Below, in pieces: positions 30,401 to 40,703 of a stretch of 64,000 nt of DNA. Every line of letters starts with the position of its first letter. Positions within the stretch are counted from its first letter, which is position 1. This DNA is from Allacma fusca. Taxonomy: Eukaryota; Arthropoda; Collembola; Symphypleona; Sminthuridae. The stretch spans positions 46,479,632-46,543,631 of the forward strand of contig OX359246.1 of the NCBI GenBank assembly GCA_947179485.1, read 5' to 3'. The position numbers and the translations under genes are program-made. The notes beneath the pieces were generated by a model. It was given only the letters and a program-made list of their open reading frames with translations, did not search any database and had not been told where the DNA came from.

Positions 30401-33174
30401 TTAGTAATTGATAGCTTTGAAAACTTGGCCCCAGGAGGAATTTATTTCAAATCAGTAAGTTTTTAATTAATTAATTGTTACAGACGACTACGAGACCAGA
30501 CGAGGGTCATCGTTCGTTCCTGTGCCTGGGCCGCCCGGTCCGAAGGGAGACATGGGATCCCCAGGTCCACCCGGATTGTCCATTGTTGGTGAACAAGGAG
30601 AGATTGGACCGATCGGGCCTGCTGGACCACCTGGTTATGGTCAAACAGGTAAACTTTTGTTATTCTCTTAAGCCTCTCTGTAATTCAATTATTACGGCTG
30701 TTAAAAATAATTATGCACTGCATTTATTATATTTCACGGACGTTTTTAATAATACTAATCCGTGTTCAACGAATGTCTTTTTTATTTGTGCTGCTTTTTT
30801 TTTAAAAAATAACACCAGGAAAAGTAGGCATCTCTGGACTGAGAGATTGGCTGAGAGAAAGTAATCTGTCACATTTCCATGTTCCGAATTTAGCGTAAAT
30901 TAAAATATAACTGAGCAATTTAAAAAATATTGTTTATGTAAATTTAAAATCTTAGGGCCTCCTGGTCCTCCTGGCAAGCCCGGAGAGCCATCGAAGATTG
31001 TCCCTGGAGCCGTAGTATTTTTAACCCGAGAAGCCATGCTCAAGGTAATTAATTATGAATTCTACTTACAATTATTTGTATTCAAAATCTCACGGAATCT
31101 TGACATAACTAGTTCATTACTAATGCGCCCTTATTATTGTTACTTGTTTCTAAACAGACGTCCGAGCTCAGTCCGGTGGGAACCCTGGGCTTTGTTAAAG
31201 ATGAGGAACGTCTCTTTGCTCGTGTTTCGGAAGGCTGGAAACCAATTATTGTAATAATGATTCCTAGTTTCACTAATTCGGTTAAAGTACCCTTGACCAA
31301 TGATCGCGTGTGTGAACTTCTGTAGATATCTGCAAGAAATGTGAAATGACTTTGATGTATCGATGATGCATCTCTCATAAAAGGGGTAAATTGTAAAAAT
31401 TTTGTGAAATATTACTTTAAATAATTATTCTGGTTTCACAGATGGGAGAACTAATTCGCTCTCCACCAATAATGCAACATTCAGAACTGACAACAGAACC
31501 AACGAATATTCTTCGGCCACCGTTTGAGGCCTCCAACTTGGTCAACAGAGTTCAGGGGCCAAGTGTAAGAAATGCATAAAAACTATCAATGTACACAAGA
31601 CTTGTAACCTAACACTCACAAGTAGTGACTAATATCTAAACACTATATTAATTCACAAATACACACTTAATCGACAACTAATACTAAATTAATTGTGCCA
31701 ATTAAAACTCATCACTTGTTTTTCCATTTGCACCACTAAAGCAAAGAATGACTCAAGTAAGTGTACATGCAAAAAAAACTGTATGTTTTCCCAGTAAACA
31801 TGATAATTACAAGCAATGCAATAGTTTATTGTACAAAATTTTGCATGTGCGTGGGTTGTGCTGTACTATTATTATTTGTTGATTCTATAAAAAAAAATGT
31901 ACATATTCTATTGGTATTTTTTTTTGTATTAAGTTGTGATTGGATCCGCTTCTATTTTAGTTTGATGAAAGAAAATCCTTTTTTTATGCAAATTGGTCTG
32001 TAAAAAATTGTGCATGCATGAAGTGACAGTATATATAGATTTTGTGGGAGGACTATGAGGTTAATTTTGGGAGGATTGTGATAAAAAAGTACAAAAGAAT
32101 TTTGCTTTTCAGTTGCGAATGGCAGCATTAAATGATCCATGGAGTGGGGATATGCACGGTGTTCGTGGAGCTGATTATTCTTGCTACCGTCAAGCACGAA
32201 GTGCCAATTTGGCTGGAACATTCCGCGGCTTTCTTTCATCCTTTGTTCAAAATTTAGACTCGATTGTCAAATACTCGGATCGAAACCTCCCTGTGTTGAA
32301 TACTAAGGGCGAGCTATTATTCAATTCATGGAGTGAGATTTTTCAAAGCAACGGTAGATTCGTCTCTCGACCTCCACACATTTACTCATTCAATGGGCGG
32401 AACGTCATGGAGGATTTCCATTGGTAAGGACAAAAAAAATTGAGCTGTCTGGTCACCTTTTAGCACTCATTTATCTCACTCGCTTTTATTATTATTGTTA
32501 CTCTTTCAAATTATAAGCCCCAGCGTGATAATTATCGGATACTGTTAACACTGCAATGCGAAATCCAATTTAAAACCAAATAGGCAACAAATAAATAAAG
32601 ATGAATGCACAAATTAGTACATTTTGAAATATCCATTACGTTTTTGAACCATAGAGGGTCGAAGGCTCAAAATGTTCAGAACATAATTTTAAAAGAAAAA
32701 TTTAATCTTTTAAACGCAGCTGATTTTTAATTTGTGTAGACTTAGTGGGCTTAGAATAATTAATATTGTTGACAATTTTTATTGAGACACTTACTAATTA
32801 ATCGTATCATGGATTTCAGGCCCCAAAAGATGGCGTGGCATGGTTCCGACCCTGTTGGAGTGCGCGAGAAGTCATCGTACTGTGAGGCGTGGCATTCCGG
32901 CAGCTCATCGAATGTGGGATTGGCCACTGACCTCCTCAAGGGTCAGGTGCTGGGCCAAGAAAATGTAGGCTGTAATAACAAATTAATTGTTTTATGTGTG
33001 GAAATCGCTAGTCAAGATCATCGCAGACGACGACGACGAAATGCCCCGAAGCTACGTGACACAGAGGACTTGTTAAACTATGCCGACTATGTGCAGTTTT
33101 TAGATGAGTTTGACCGTGAACTTGAAAATTTTGAAACAAATAGTAATTTTACTTTGCAAGGTGGTGCTTACTAG
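1557..33174 (+). CDS. Mp: collagen XV/XVIII-type multiplexin, 5' incomplete
   Basis: Basement-membrane collagen of the XV/XVIII (multiplexin) family, ending in an endostatin domain. Exons read: 1557-1694, 1829-1975, 23492-23563, 24721-24783, 25083-25241, 26275-26370, 26884-27006, 27114-27222, 27837-27925, 28251-28367, 28569-28613, 28764-28836, 28947-29101, 29414-29524, 29824-29931, 30210-30378, 30484-30648, 30819-30860 (putative), 30956-31044, 31158-31250, 31442-31564, 31742-31756 (microexon), 32113-32423, 32820-33174. All are bounded by AG and GT, and the phases chain to one open frame of 988 codons plus TAG. Domain order is TSPN/laminin-G-like, acidic linker, interrupted Gly-X-Y, trimerisation and hinge, endostatin. 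Donors after the first (gtccca) and third (gtctgt) exons are weak, but the protein reads smoothly across them. The signal peptide and first part of TSPN lie upstream. Family assignment is strong; single splice sites are inference. Confidence 0.9.
1976..14526. other. first half of a 21.5 kb intron, with microsatellites
   Basis: No exon recognised. The intron carries many simple repeats: (CA)n near 4698-4727, (GT)n near 6769-6791, (TC)n-(TG)n near 7741-7774, (CA)n near 8160-8190, (GT)n near 10223-10245 and 11236-11291, (CT)n-(CA)n near 11689-11800, and (GA)n near 12501-12538. Open frames over these repeats are low-complexity artefacts. Confidence 0.6.
11689..11801. repeat. compound (CT)n-(CA)n microsatellite
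   Basis: About 70 bases of uninterrupted CT dinucleotide run into a CA-rich tract with a few interruptions. It is the longest simple repeat in the collagen intron. The Ser/Leu-rich open frames across it are artefacts of the repeat. Confidence 0.9.
14527..14533 (+). promoter_or_regulatory. candidate TATA box for an internal promoter
   Basis: TATAAAG lies 44 bases before the ATG of the putative alternative first exon. A start site about 30 bases downstream would leave a leader of only about 14 bases. No clear initiator was seen, so the call is weak. Confidence 0.2.
14571..14780 (+). CDS. Mp: putative alternative first exon of the collagen gene, hydrophobic N-terminus
   Basis: The exon begins at ATG 14571 and runs 70 codons to a strong donor (gtgagt at 14781), ending in phase 0. 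The next collagen exon (23492) also begins in phase 0, so an in-frame splice is possible. Residues 1-10 are a short polar start with one Lys. Residues 11-30 are strongly hydrophobic ([10 protein letters not shown] then ALVLII). Residues 35-70 are hydrophilic and end NNWNQS. The hydrophobic run could be a type II signal anchor or an uncleaved or cleaved signal peptide. As an internal cassette (acceptor before 14595) it would split the TSPN domain, so an alternative first exon seems more likely. I recognise no homologue. It could also belong to an unrelated small gene. Confidence 0.42.
14781..22822. other. second half of the large collagen intron
   Basis: No exon recognised. Simple repeats include (GA)n near 15451-15480, (CA)n near 17555-17588, (CA)n near 20551-20575 and (GT)n near 21153-21180. 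A short tandem duplication of a TATG-rich unit lies at about 21813-21868. The remainder is AT-rich intron. Confidence 0.55.
22823..23056 (-). CDS. small antisense ORF, unknown protein
   Basis: A 77-codon ORF from ATG 23056 to a TAG, inside the collagen intron and on the opposite strand. The ATG is in good context (ATAATGGCC). The protein starts with a Ser/Thr/Leu-rich stretch. It continues with a soluble-looking segment rich in Lys, Arg, Glu and Leu (for example [19 protein letters not shown]) that could form a helix. Its base composition is less AT-rich than the surrounding intron, which is why I list it. No family is recognised and no intron or promoter is evident. It may be a nested gene, an old coding fragment or chance. 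Confidence 0.22.
   Translation of the reverse strand: MATLPAPTSLSLFLTTTAKFIPGAQFIVNAYTQQVSSSRLLQALKVILLKKERRVRLVNMEELLTLAKKDSSALVPL
23360..23388. repeat. (AAT)n-(ATT)n palindrome
   Basis: A run of AAT triplets passes directly into ATT triplets, forming a perfect AT-rich hairpin about 100 bases before the exon at 23492. Confidence 0.7.
23492..26370 (+). CDS. Mp: collagen XV/XVIII: end of TSPN and acidic Ser-Gly linker exons
   Basis: Four phase-0 exons: 23492-23563, 24721-24783, 25083-25241 and 26275-26370. The first ([19 protein letters not shown]) closes the TSPN domain with its family-typical strand and Cys. The next carry acidic Ser-Gly sites (SGDGSGS, GDRGSGA, ESGSGDE), the kind of site used for glycosaminoglycan attachment in collagens XV and XVIII, which are proteoglycans. 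A Pro-rich spacer ([11 protein letters not shown]) precedes the first Gly-X-Y run ([15 protein letters not shown]). An upstream Met-rich and hydrophobic open stretch before 23492 mimics a signal peptide but is intron, because the acceptor at 23490-23491 joins FQ to GAIQELKLY. Confidence 0.82.
26884..31044 (+). CDS. Mp: collagen XV/XVIII: interrupted triple-helical region
   Basis: Fourteen exons from 26884-27006 to 30956-31044 encode short Gly-X-Y blocks separated by non-helical interruptions, as expected for multiplexins. The first includes a Cys pair ([11 protein letters not shown]) in an interruption. Phase-1 junctions that split a Gly codon are frequent (27222/27837, 28836/28947, 30648/30819). 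Interruptions include [24 protein letters not shown] and a segment with [10 protein letters not shown]. Exon 30819-30860 (42 nt, phase 1 in and out) is putative: it keeps the frame but breaks the helix with DWLRE. The last exon passes from collagen into the NC1 sequence [14 protein letters not shown]. Confidence 0.85.
31158..31756 (+). CDS. Mp: collagen XV/XVIII: NC1 trimerisation domain and hinge, with microexon
   Basis: Exons 31158-31250 and 31442-31564 encode the trimerisation segment ([20 protein letters not shown], then KPII) and a short hinge (residues such as [14 protein letters not shown]). A 15-nt candidate microexon, 31742-31756 (QRMTQ), has an AG acceptor and a perfect gtaagt donor. 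It sits between the hinge and the endostatin exon; all borders are phase 0, so it can be skipped in frame. The hinge is about 40-45 residues, short compared with vertebrate type XVIII. Confidence 0.78.
32113..33174 (+). CDS. Mp: collagen XV/XVIII: endostatin domain with Arg-rich tail
   Basis: Two exons, 32113-32423 and 32820-33174, spliced in phase 2 within a Trp codon. Family motifs are clear: [50 protein letters not shown] and IVLCVE. All four disulphide cysteines are present. The three N-terminal His residues that bind zinc in vertebrate endostatin are not seen: Arg stands in the LRMAALN position and no His is in the preceding hinge. After the fold the protein continues about 50 residues past the last Cys, with six consecutive Arg ([10 protein letters not shown]) and then an acidic Leu/Asp/Glu-rich end before TAG 33172-33174. 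That tail is unusual for the family. Confidence 0.92.
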
Positions 33175-33444
33175 AGAATTGGAATTGGACCAATATAATG
33201 ATGACATAACTAACACGTAACCTTTTTATTCGATGTATTGTTCAGGTACTGTTTTGTACTATAAAAAAAAATATACATACTAGTTCCAGTCCAGTTGTTT
33301 ACAGTGTTTTCCCAAAACCTATTTATTTTTGTGCAACTACATTTCCACATTTTTTCTACTATACTTCAATCCCCCAATGTACATGTCATGTATTTAAATA
33401 TAGCGAAGAAGCCAACTTTGAGTTAACATCAATTTCATACAGAA

Positions 33445-33450
33445 AATAAA
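33445..33450 (+). terminator. poly(A) signal of the collagen gene
   Basis: AATAAA about 270 bases after the collagen stop codon, the first good signal downstream. Confidence 0.6.
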
Positions 33451-35020
33451 GATATTCACAAATGAGAAAAAATCTACAACTTGGCGTCACCTTCGAAACC
33501 TTCACATGTGCAATTACATATTGGAGCATTTTCTCTTTCAATGGCGTCAAAAATAGTATTTTAGATAATTAAATGGGCGTTTGAAGGCATAGTCAAGCTG
33601 TTTATCGGGTGGAGCATCTAATCATGTAACCTTGCATTTGCATTGGAAATCTCTACAGATGCTTAATTTCCAATGAGCAAGGGAAACGAACACATAATGA
33701 AAATTACGTGGAGTTTTGTCTAATTGTAAGTTGCATGATTTCAATAGCAAAAGTAGGAAAAGAAACTTCAACTGACATTTCCCATATTCTGCCGAAACCT
33801 GGCATTTACAATTACAATGACTCTTCTACTATGTAAAGCCAACCCCGACGTTTTTTGCGGAATTTTACACAGCACAAGGCAGAAGTGCATCCACAATCCA
33901 CAACTGTTTTCACCTCAAATTTTTTGTCTTCGCAACTAGGTTGACAAAAAAAAACGTTCCATGAAAAACCTAGCCACCCGAATTGTCCCGATACGAATGC
34001 ACAGTCGACATCTACTGCTGCCTACGGTAAGTTTTTGTAGTCCAACCTCCCTCACCGAAAAACGTTCGCTTTCAGGTTTCTCCAGCAAAAGTACTGCCCA
34101 CATTTTAACATCTAATTTGTAGGAGAATTTTAAAGTATGCCTGTTGCGTCTTTGACGCAACGTATCCTTACATACATAGCCTCGCGGAATTTACCGATTA
34201 CCCAGCTACTGTGAGCTTTTTTTTATTTAAGGCTTAAAGACAATTTTTTATGTGAGCTAAAAACAATGAACTATTATAATTTGTGCAAAAGCCAATTTTT
34301 GTACACTGCTAATTATGCCTTTAGGTATTTTAAAGAATAGTGATGTAAACCACAATAATGCACTCAATGCCGAGTATAGTTATAAGCTGGAAGTGTTGCA
34401 GCAATTCTGCTATGCACTGTTTGCTCTTAAAGTGAAATCTTTTACCCTTGTCTACACAGTATTAAAATATTGTGTCTTTAGTAGGCGTTCCTGTTGTTCG
34501 ACTTTGTTGCACAGATTGATTGAGGAAAGCCAAGAGATGCTCTTGATAGTTACAGTGCAATTAAGTTGTCAACTTAGATGTAGTTTCGTGAGCCTCTTTA
34601 ATCACTTTACTGTTCAAAGAAGCTTAATAGCAATTATTGTTATGAGTTGAAGCAATTCTTAGTTTTAACCAATATTACATAGCCGTCATTATATATAATT
34701 AGGTGACGATTTCTATTGTAATTATGAAGTATATTTTGCACTATGAGATGACCATAGACATGTCAATACTTATTCTTGCAGTTTTGATATTAATGATTAA
34801 AGCAGCCGATCGAAAAGATAAATTATTGTGTTTAATTGAATTGTTACCATTTTTTATGGTAATGAATTGGCTTGACAAAATATTGTACTTCCACCTCCGC
34901 AACGTTCAGCTGAAATTGGAGAAAATAGTAGAGGACAGCATAAAGCACACATTAGAATATTCAAGAAACACTTTGACTCCTCCTTTTATTCACAATGAAT
35001 AATTCCCTTTCCAATGATTG
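33451..35020. other. intergenic stretch, no gene recognised
   Basis: AT-rich sequence. Two open frames (34315-34650 and 34703-35002, plus strand) have hydrophobic, Leu/Ile-rich translations without a recognisable family and no supporting signals. Confidence 0.5.
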
Positions 35021-35057
35021 TATAAAAGCCATGTTCTAACATTGACAGGCATCAGTT
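35021..35057 (+). promoter_or_regulatory. TATA box and initiator of small secreted protein gene A
   Basis: TATAAAA at 35021-35027 is followed 31 bases later by TCAGTT (35052-35057), a match to the arthropod initiator TCAGT. The spacing is ideal for a focused promoter. The coding ATG lies about 130 bases downstream. Confidence 0.55.
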
Positions 35058-35185
35058 TCGTTTTAGGTGCGAAATTTGCAGCAAACAGTTTTAAAGTTAC
35101 AGTTTTTAAGTTAAAGTTTACCTTTTAAACATCCGTTTAAAACCTTTACTCCATGGTTTGGTTATAGTCACAGGAATTGTCAAAC

Positions 35186-35839
35186 ATGATGGCTAAATCT
35201 AATTTGGTTCTAGTAAGTGAAATAACTTTGGTCTTTTACCCAGTTTACTAGAATTATGATTAGTTTTTGGGATTATTTTTAAATTTTTGAATAAATTATA
35301 AATTTGAAATAATCTTGAATAATTTCAGATCTGCTTCCTCTTGGGTGCTACCTCTACCTTAGCTCGATTTCTGACGATTGGTGTTAGTAGTCATTATGTA
35401 AGTCATATATGTACATATATATTCATTATTAAATACATTTTTAACTCCAAAAGAGTTTACTTTTTGCTACTTAAATTTACAGTATATTTTAAAATACAAA
35501 CCACTTTACTGAGAATTAAAAATGTGCTTTTCTTATTTTATTTTGCAATGACTATAGAGCTATCCTCGGAGCAACAAACATTATGTCACAAAAGCCCCTA
35601 AACCAATGGAATATGGACGAGAAATCCGGCATGGTCCTTATGCGAAGGGAGGATACTCTGTAGTCCAGCCATTTAGCACTAGCCAAGTGTACTACGAGTT
35701 TAACGGAGCACCTTCAGTTGCCCAGCCCGCACCTGTTGTGGCCCAAGTCCCAATTCCTGTAATGGCAGCCGGCCCTATTCCTTTCGGGGTAGCAGGCCCC
35801 ATTCCTTTCGCAGCAACAAGTCCTGCATTTCTCGGTTGA
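35186..35839 (+). CDS. small secreted Gly/Pro-rich protein A
   Basis: Three exons, 35186-35212, 35329-35397 and 35558-35839, joined in phase 0 with good sites (gtaagt twice, cag and tag acceptors), giving 125 residues. Residues 1-22 are a signal peptide (MMAKSNLVLICFLLGATSTLA). The mature part is small, Pro/Ala/Gly-rich, with a conserved centre HGPYAKGGYSVVQPFS and two PIPFGVAGPIPF-like repeats near the end. The same architecture and motif occur in gene B at 47346-47747: the first exon is also 27 nt and the core is EGPFAVAGYSLVDPFS. The function is not known. Low-complexity secreted proteins of this type are often cuticle or extracellular-matrix components, but this is inference. A second ATG at 35189 is equally possible. 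Confidence 0.72.
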
Positions 35840-35919
35840 TAAATAGTTTTTGGCCAACTATATATAATTATAACAAATGTTCAATTTTTCATAACTTAAT
35901 TAACACTGTTGTTTGTTGA

Positions 35920-35925
35920 AATAAA
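35920..35925 (+). terminator. poly(A) signal of gene A
   Basis: AATAAA about 80 bases after the stop codon of the small secreted protein gene. Confidence 0.6.
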
Positions 35926-37045
35926 GGCATACAATAATTCTGAAGTAATGATTCCATGTTGTCGTGAACTATACGGTTTAATACTCATGCAATACAAAGA
36001 TCCACAAATACATATATTCACATAATAATATGGTGCAGTAAATATTGATAGGAGCTCAAAACTCAAATATGTCAAATATTAAAAGAGAGAACATTATACT
36101 TATCTTTAGGAAAATACAACACATCAAAGAAATTTACACAAACTGGCAAAAAAAGTCTCTGAACTTGAGCTACATTAATCAAGATCAAGTTTTTATAATT
36201 TTCCGATCACTCCTCACTTCACACCGCATCAGTCAAATCGTGACGCGACACAAGTCCTCTCACTTACCATTTACATATGCGATATTTATGCCCGTTGATC
36301 TTACATTTTATAGAAATTATAATACAAATTCACTGACTGTAAAGATCTATAGGTATATTCACTTATAGTACTTATGAAATAATTATCTGACAAAAATTAG
36401 ATAAGGTTAGTCAGAGACTTTGCACAAAAGGTTTTGTTCCGAGAATAAAAAGAAACGAAGAAAGTCGGAGACTCAGTGCACCAAGTTCGTAAGATTGGAA
36501 CAAGATTGTACAATACAATGAACAAAGATGTGGCTATCTTGACAGTTAACATAGCTTTTAACAAAGTCAAAACTCCAAGGGAAAGTATAAAGGAGGTAAC
36601 CAAGATGACAGGATAGTAGGGTGGTGGAAAACAGCTATGGTTAAGTTTAAATTTTGTAAAATGTTTTGAGGGTCAGGGAGAGTAATAATTCAGTGCATCA
36701 TTACTTAAGACATTAGGGTGAGTGGAGGAACCATAATAATATCAATCGTTAGAGTCAATTTCACTGCCCTCGCTCATTTCAAGACTTAATGAGCTAATCT
36801 GGAATGTTGGGTACAAGCAATTAAGGTAAAGGGTATTTAGTATTGTTGATAGTTCCTTGGGAGTGCTGGATTTTCTAGCGCTAAGTCAGGGATGGCATTA
36901 CGACGAGAGTAATTTATTCCAGAAAAATTACATTTGAATTTTGCGAAATGTTTTGTGGAGAATAACTTGAGTTTGCAAATGATTGATATAACAAAAGCAA
37001 GTCAAGAGTAACTGGAAACTATTTTGATGACATTTTAAAATTCCC
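35926..37045. other. intergenic stretch, no gene recognised
   Basis: AT-rich sequence between gene A and the 3' end of the first receptor gene. Open frames on both strands here show no family features. Confidence 0.5.
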
Positions 37046-37051
37046 TTTATT
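37046..37051 (-). terminator. poly(A) signal of receptor gene 1
   Basis: TTTATT on the plus strand reads AATAAA on the minus strand, 31 bases after the stop codon of the receptor. Confidence 0.55.
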
Positions 37052-37081
37052 CCCATAAAAAATACTCACAATCAGTTTGTT

Positions 37082-40000
37082 TTATGTCCCGCAATAAATA
37101 GCATTTCGTCTAACGTTCGTCTTACAATGAGAAGTAACTTTTTGTATTAGAATTTCCGAAATTAAGAAGACTGATGATGATATGCCGGCATATGCCAAGA
37201 TGAGAAAGGCCAATGCAACGTCCTGTATGTCCAAGTCGGACCAGAAGGGTTGATGAGGGAGGCATCTGGGTTGAGTGCTCCTTTCATACGTTTTCAAATA
37301 TTTGAAGTTCAAGCCCACTTCTTTCAGTTGAATAATTCTATTAGAAATAATAAATCAATTAATGAATAATAAATCCGATGAGATACCCTGCACAAAATCA
37401 ATTGAACATTCTGTAGCATTTATCAAAGATTCGTAAATTCACACTGTACTTGATATTGAAATATTCCCTATACGGAGACTGCTTTGGCAGAACCATTCCA
37501 CTTGTGATCATCCCCTTGTCTACTGAAACAGCTGAAATAGCCCGACAGAAATAATCATCCGGATTCCCATTGAACCGTAAACTCTCGGCAATGTGCAGCA
37601 TTCCATGAAATGTGTCAAAGTATTCAAGGTAAGCAAATTGTCGTTGGAAAATCCAGTGAAATGCTTGGGAATTGCTACTTAAATACTTGAGTCTTGATTT
37701 GCTTATATTTTTCGTTTGGAGGAACGTCTATTATACATTAACATACATAGATACATTTAATAATTTATAATAAGTTCCATTCATTTGGACTCTGTCTATA
37801 AAAACTACTGATCCATAGCTTACCCCAACATAATGAGGTATTGAGACGCTTTCATTATTCACAACCAACTGATACTGAGCTTGAAGCACCTGGTCGAATG
37901 ACCTGATGGGGCTTTCATGAACTGAAAGTGTCGACACGTAGCCCGCTTGATATGCTGCATTCCAAAGTATGGAAGCAAACAATGCCATTGTGAAGACATA
38001 ACGCAGTCGGAAGAGCAAAGACAGCGCTGCTAAGCCTTAAAAATGAAGCATGGAAATGTCTTCCGTAATTATTGTAAATACATTTTAATATAATGTATTA
38101 ATATAGATAGGGATATAAAATGTTCGCAGCAGTACAATAATAATAATTACCTCTTTGGCAAATGCAGGCAGTAGTGGAATAAGCTACGTCGCTGAATATC
38201 TCAAAAGATTGCACAGCAAATCCCGCTGTATTTTCATTTAGATAGAGCCTCTCCACAATTACGAAACTTCCGCAGATGCTTGCAATTATTAACCAAAAGG
38301 AGAAAAACGCTTTCCAGACACTTGCTCGGAACGGTGAAATAAAGATACTTGTCTTTGAATGAAGGGGCTGCTGGAAAAATGCTACTAACCTATTCCCAAC
38401 ACACCCTCGTTTAGTAAACACTTTTTTGAAGACAGCAGTCTCTTTGTGCATTGTACACAGAGGGGAGTAACCCATAAAATACTTGTTTCCTCCGTTGAAA
38501 GTACATCAAATTTGATAATAACATGCGTTCAACCATGTTTTGCAAACAAATTGTATGAAAGTAAAAAAAAATTAGTTTCCACAAAGAATGAACTTTGCTT
38601 CATGCTCCCAAATACTATATTCTTAGATATTGACACAGGTCAATATCAAATATTTTATGTATGTCACTCCCATATGTGGACTGAATCTAAACTAAAACTT
38701 ATCGGAGAAAAAATACTTCCAACCATACAAACGTATCCACTATATTGCTCATGTTTTACAGTATAAGTATATCACAAAACTAAAATTTTTGATAACTATC
38801 TTACCCGAACTGAAACGTGGGATGTGGCAGGGAGAAATAAACGGGTAATTTCGATGTATGGACGTTTGAGGATATAACCATATCTACTTTTCCTCGCAGT
38901 AGCATCCAGCCAGCTGCTGTCATATTTTCAAGGGAATGATTTTCTTTTAACATTGTGAGGTTCAGTTCATTAGTTGAAATATATCCATCGCCGTTGATAG
39001 GAACCTCACTGAAAAGAATTATTGTTATTCGTTTATAGCATTTAGGTGGTGACAAAAATAAATAAAGAAAGGAAGTGCTTAAACCTAAAGTTCAGAGCCT
39101 TTTGCAAGTCACGGAAGACATCAACAGCGGCCCCGCTGTCAAATGTTTGCATTTCGTTATTCCATTTACACTCGTCCGGGTAATCTTCATCGCACTGAAA
39201 AAAGGGAGTACATCAACACTTTAAAAAACTTTACTTTAAATTTACTTTAACTTTTATTACTTATAATTTCACACTTACATGACCAAGAGCGATTACGTCA
39301 GTCAATTCAAAATTTCTACGACGGGATGACACGGGGCTCATGAGAAAATATTTGATTGTCTTCCAAGTACCAGTTACGACCAAGTTTAACTTTAACATGG
39401 TTTTTAAATAGTAGAACTCATAGAGATAGAAGCTGTTATGGGATACTGAGATTAAATCATCTGGTCCCACAATAAGGGCGTAAGCTTGAGAGCCTAAACT
39501 GAAACTTGTTAAATTTGAGTCCATCAAATAATTTTCTAATGTCGAGATTTCTCGTAACACAAATAGGATAACGTTCTGGACTGTTTCCAAGTAAATGCTG
39601 CTCAAATCGGCCAGGTTTTGGGATGTCTTAAGCAAACGGTTTACCTGTAAAAAAAAACAGAATGTAGTTGTTACATTTTGTTGTGAGAAATGTGTTTTTT
39701 ATTATGCACGTATAAAGGATCTTGTGTATTTGTATAGGGATTACCGAAAATAAATAAGATTGAAAAACTGTTAAATTGTCTGGTATAAAAATACAAATGG
39801 AAGGATTTTCTCCAGCAAGCGTTACTTCTGTATTGGGTTTTATTACCACGACAGTTTCCATAGCAAATAAGTTGCTTTTAAGGCTTCTTCCTATAATAAA
39901 TTCAAAAGTAGCAATAAACGTAATCCTAGTATGTGCATCTGCAAATTAGTTTGTATATATTTAAATTTACGTGAAAGCGATTTAGCTTACCTCGGTGAGC

Positions 40001-40192
40001 TGGTGTCCACAAAACTATGTCATAGGAATGCTTTGAATTTGTATCCGATTCAAGTGCCAAGATTTCTACTGACTGGATCTTTGAATTTAGAAAAATTATT
40101 GTCATTACAGTAGTTACAGATATATGGAATAAAAACATAACTAACACCACTTCAGCGACCTGTTTGTCACGGATTGGTAGAGCATATTGCAA
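37082..40192 (-). CDS. divergent ionotropic receptor (IR) 1
   Basis: Nine exons, in transcript order 40192-39991, 39890-39745, 39644-39279, 39194-39085, 39008-38805, 38389-38151, 38035-37824, 37727-37450 and 37337-37082, chain to 670 residues. The layout is that of an ionotropic glutamate receptor-like IR. It has a hydrophobic N-terminus, an extracellular domain, and an S1 lobe with GAAVDVFRDLQKALNF. M1 (about 367-390, AFFSFWLIIASICGSFVIV) is followed by a pore loop with AYSTTACICQRG, M3 with ILWNAAYQAGYVSTL, an S2 lobe and M4 (about 626-650). A neutral Q sits in the pore, and SYTANLA of glutamate receptors is replaced by AYQAGY. Such receptors are ligand-gated cation channels in chemosensory neurons of protostomes; the ligand here is unknown. 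It is a tandem paralogue of the gene at 42259-45453, with identical intron phases. Confidence 0.82.
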
Positions 40193-40703
40193 ATATTTCT
40201 TTTACATTTGACATGTAGGACCCAAATTGACAACCGAACTGTCAACAATTTGCGCAGTTCCGTTCTAAAGGTTCAAAAATATTTAGTTCCATTATTTCGC
40301 TTCCGCAAAAACATATTATTGATTTCAACAATAAACACCTGCAGTTCAAAAGCGAGTTTGGTATTGTGAATGCTATAAATGTACATAAATAAGCAGTGTA
40401 TATATACAAAAGCAAACAAAAGTACCCTTCCCAATCTTATTTTATAACGGAACTGCACACATATCTAGGTCATAGAAATACCAATAGAGCGAAAGTAGTA
40501 ATTGGCTTCCGAATTTGATGTACCGATACAAGTTCAACGGCACGTGTTGATTTATTGTTTTCTCTGACGTAATTTGGATTATTTTGGAATAATAGAGGCG
40601 TTGTAATAGCCACAAATATTGTACATTCTGGAGCTGTAGTTGTACCTACTTTATACATATTTTACATGTACTTTATTATAAATACGAGATACCATCAAAT
40701 GAC
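40193..40703. other. upstream region of receptor gene 1
   Basis: AT-rich intergenic sequence before the receptor ATG. No TATA box at a typical distance was recognised. Confidence 0.4.

Noticed and set aside
34703..35002. 99-codon ORF with a hydrophobic N-terminal part
   Set aside because: The AT-rich sequence gives Ile/Leu-rich translation by chance; no promoter, intron or family is visible, and it lies just before the gene A promoter.
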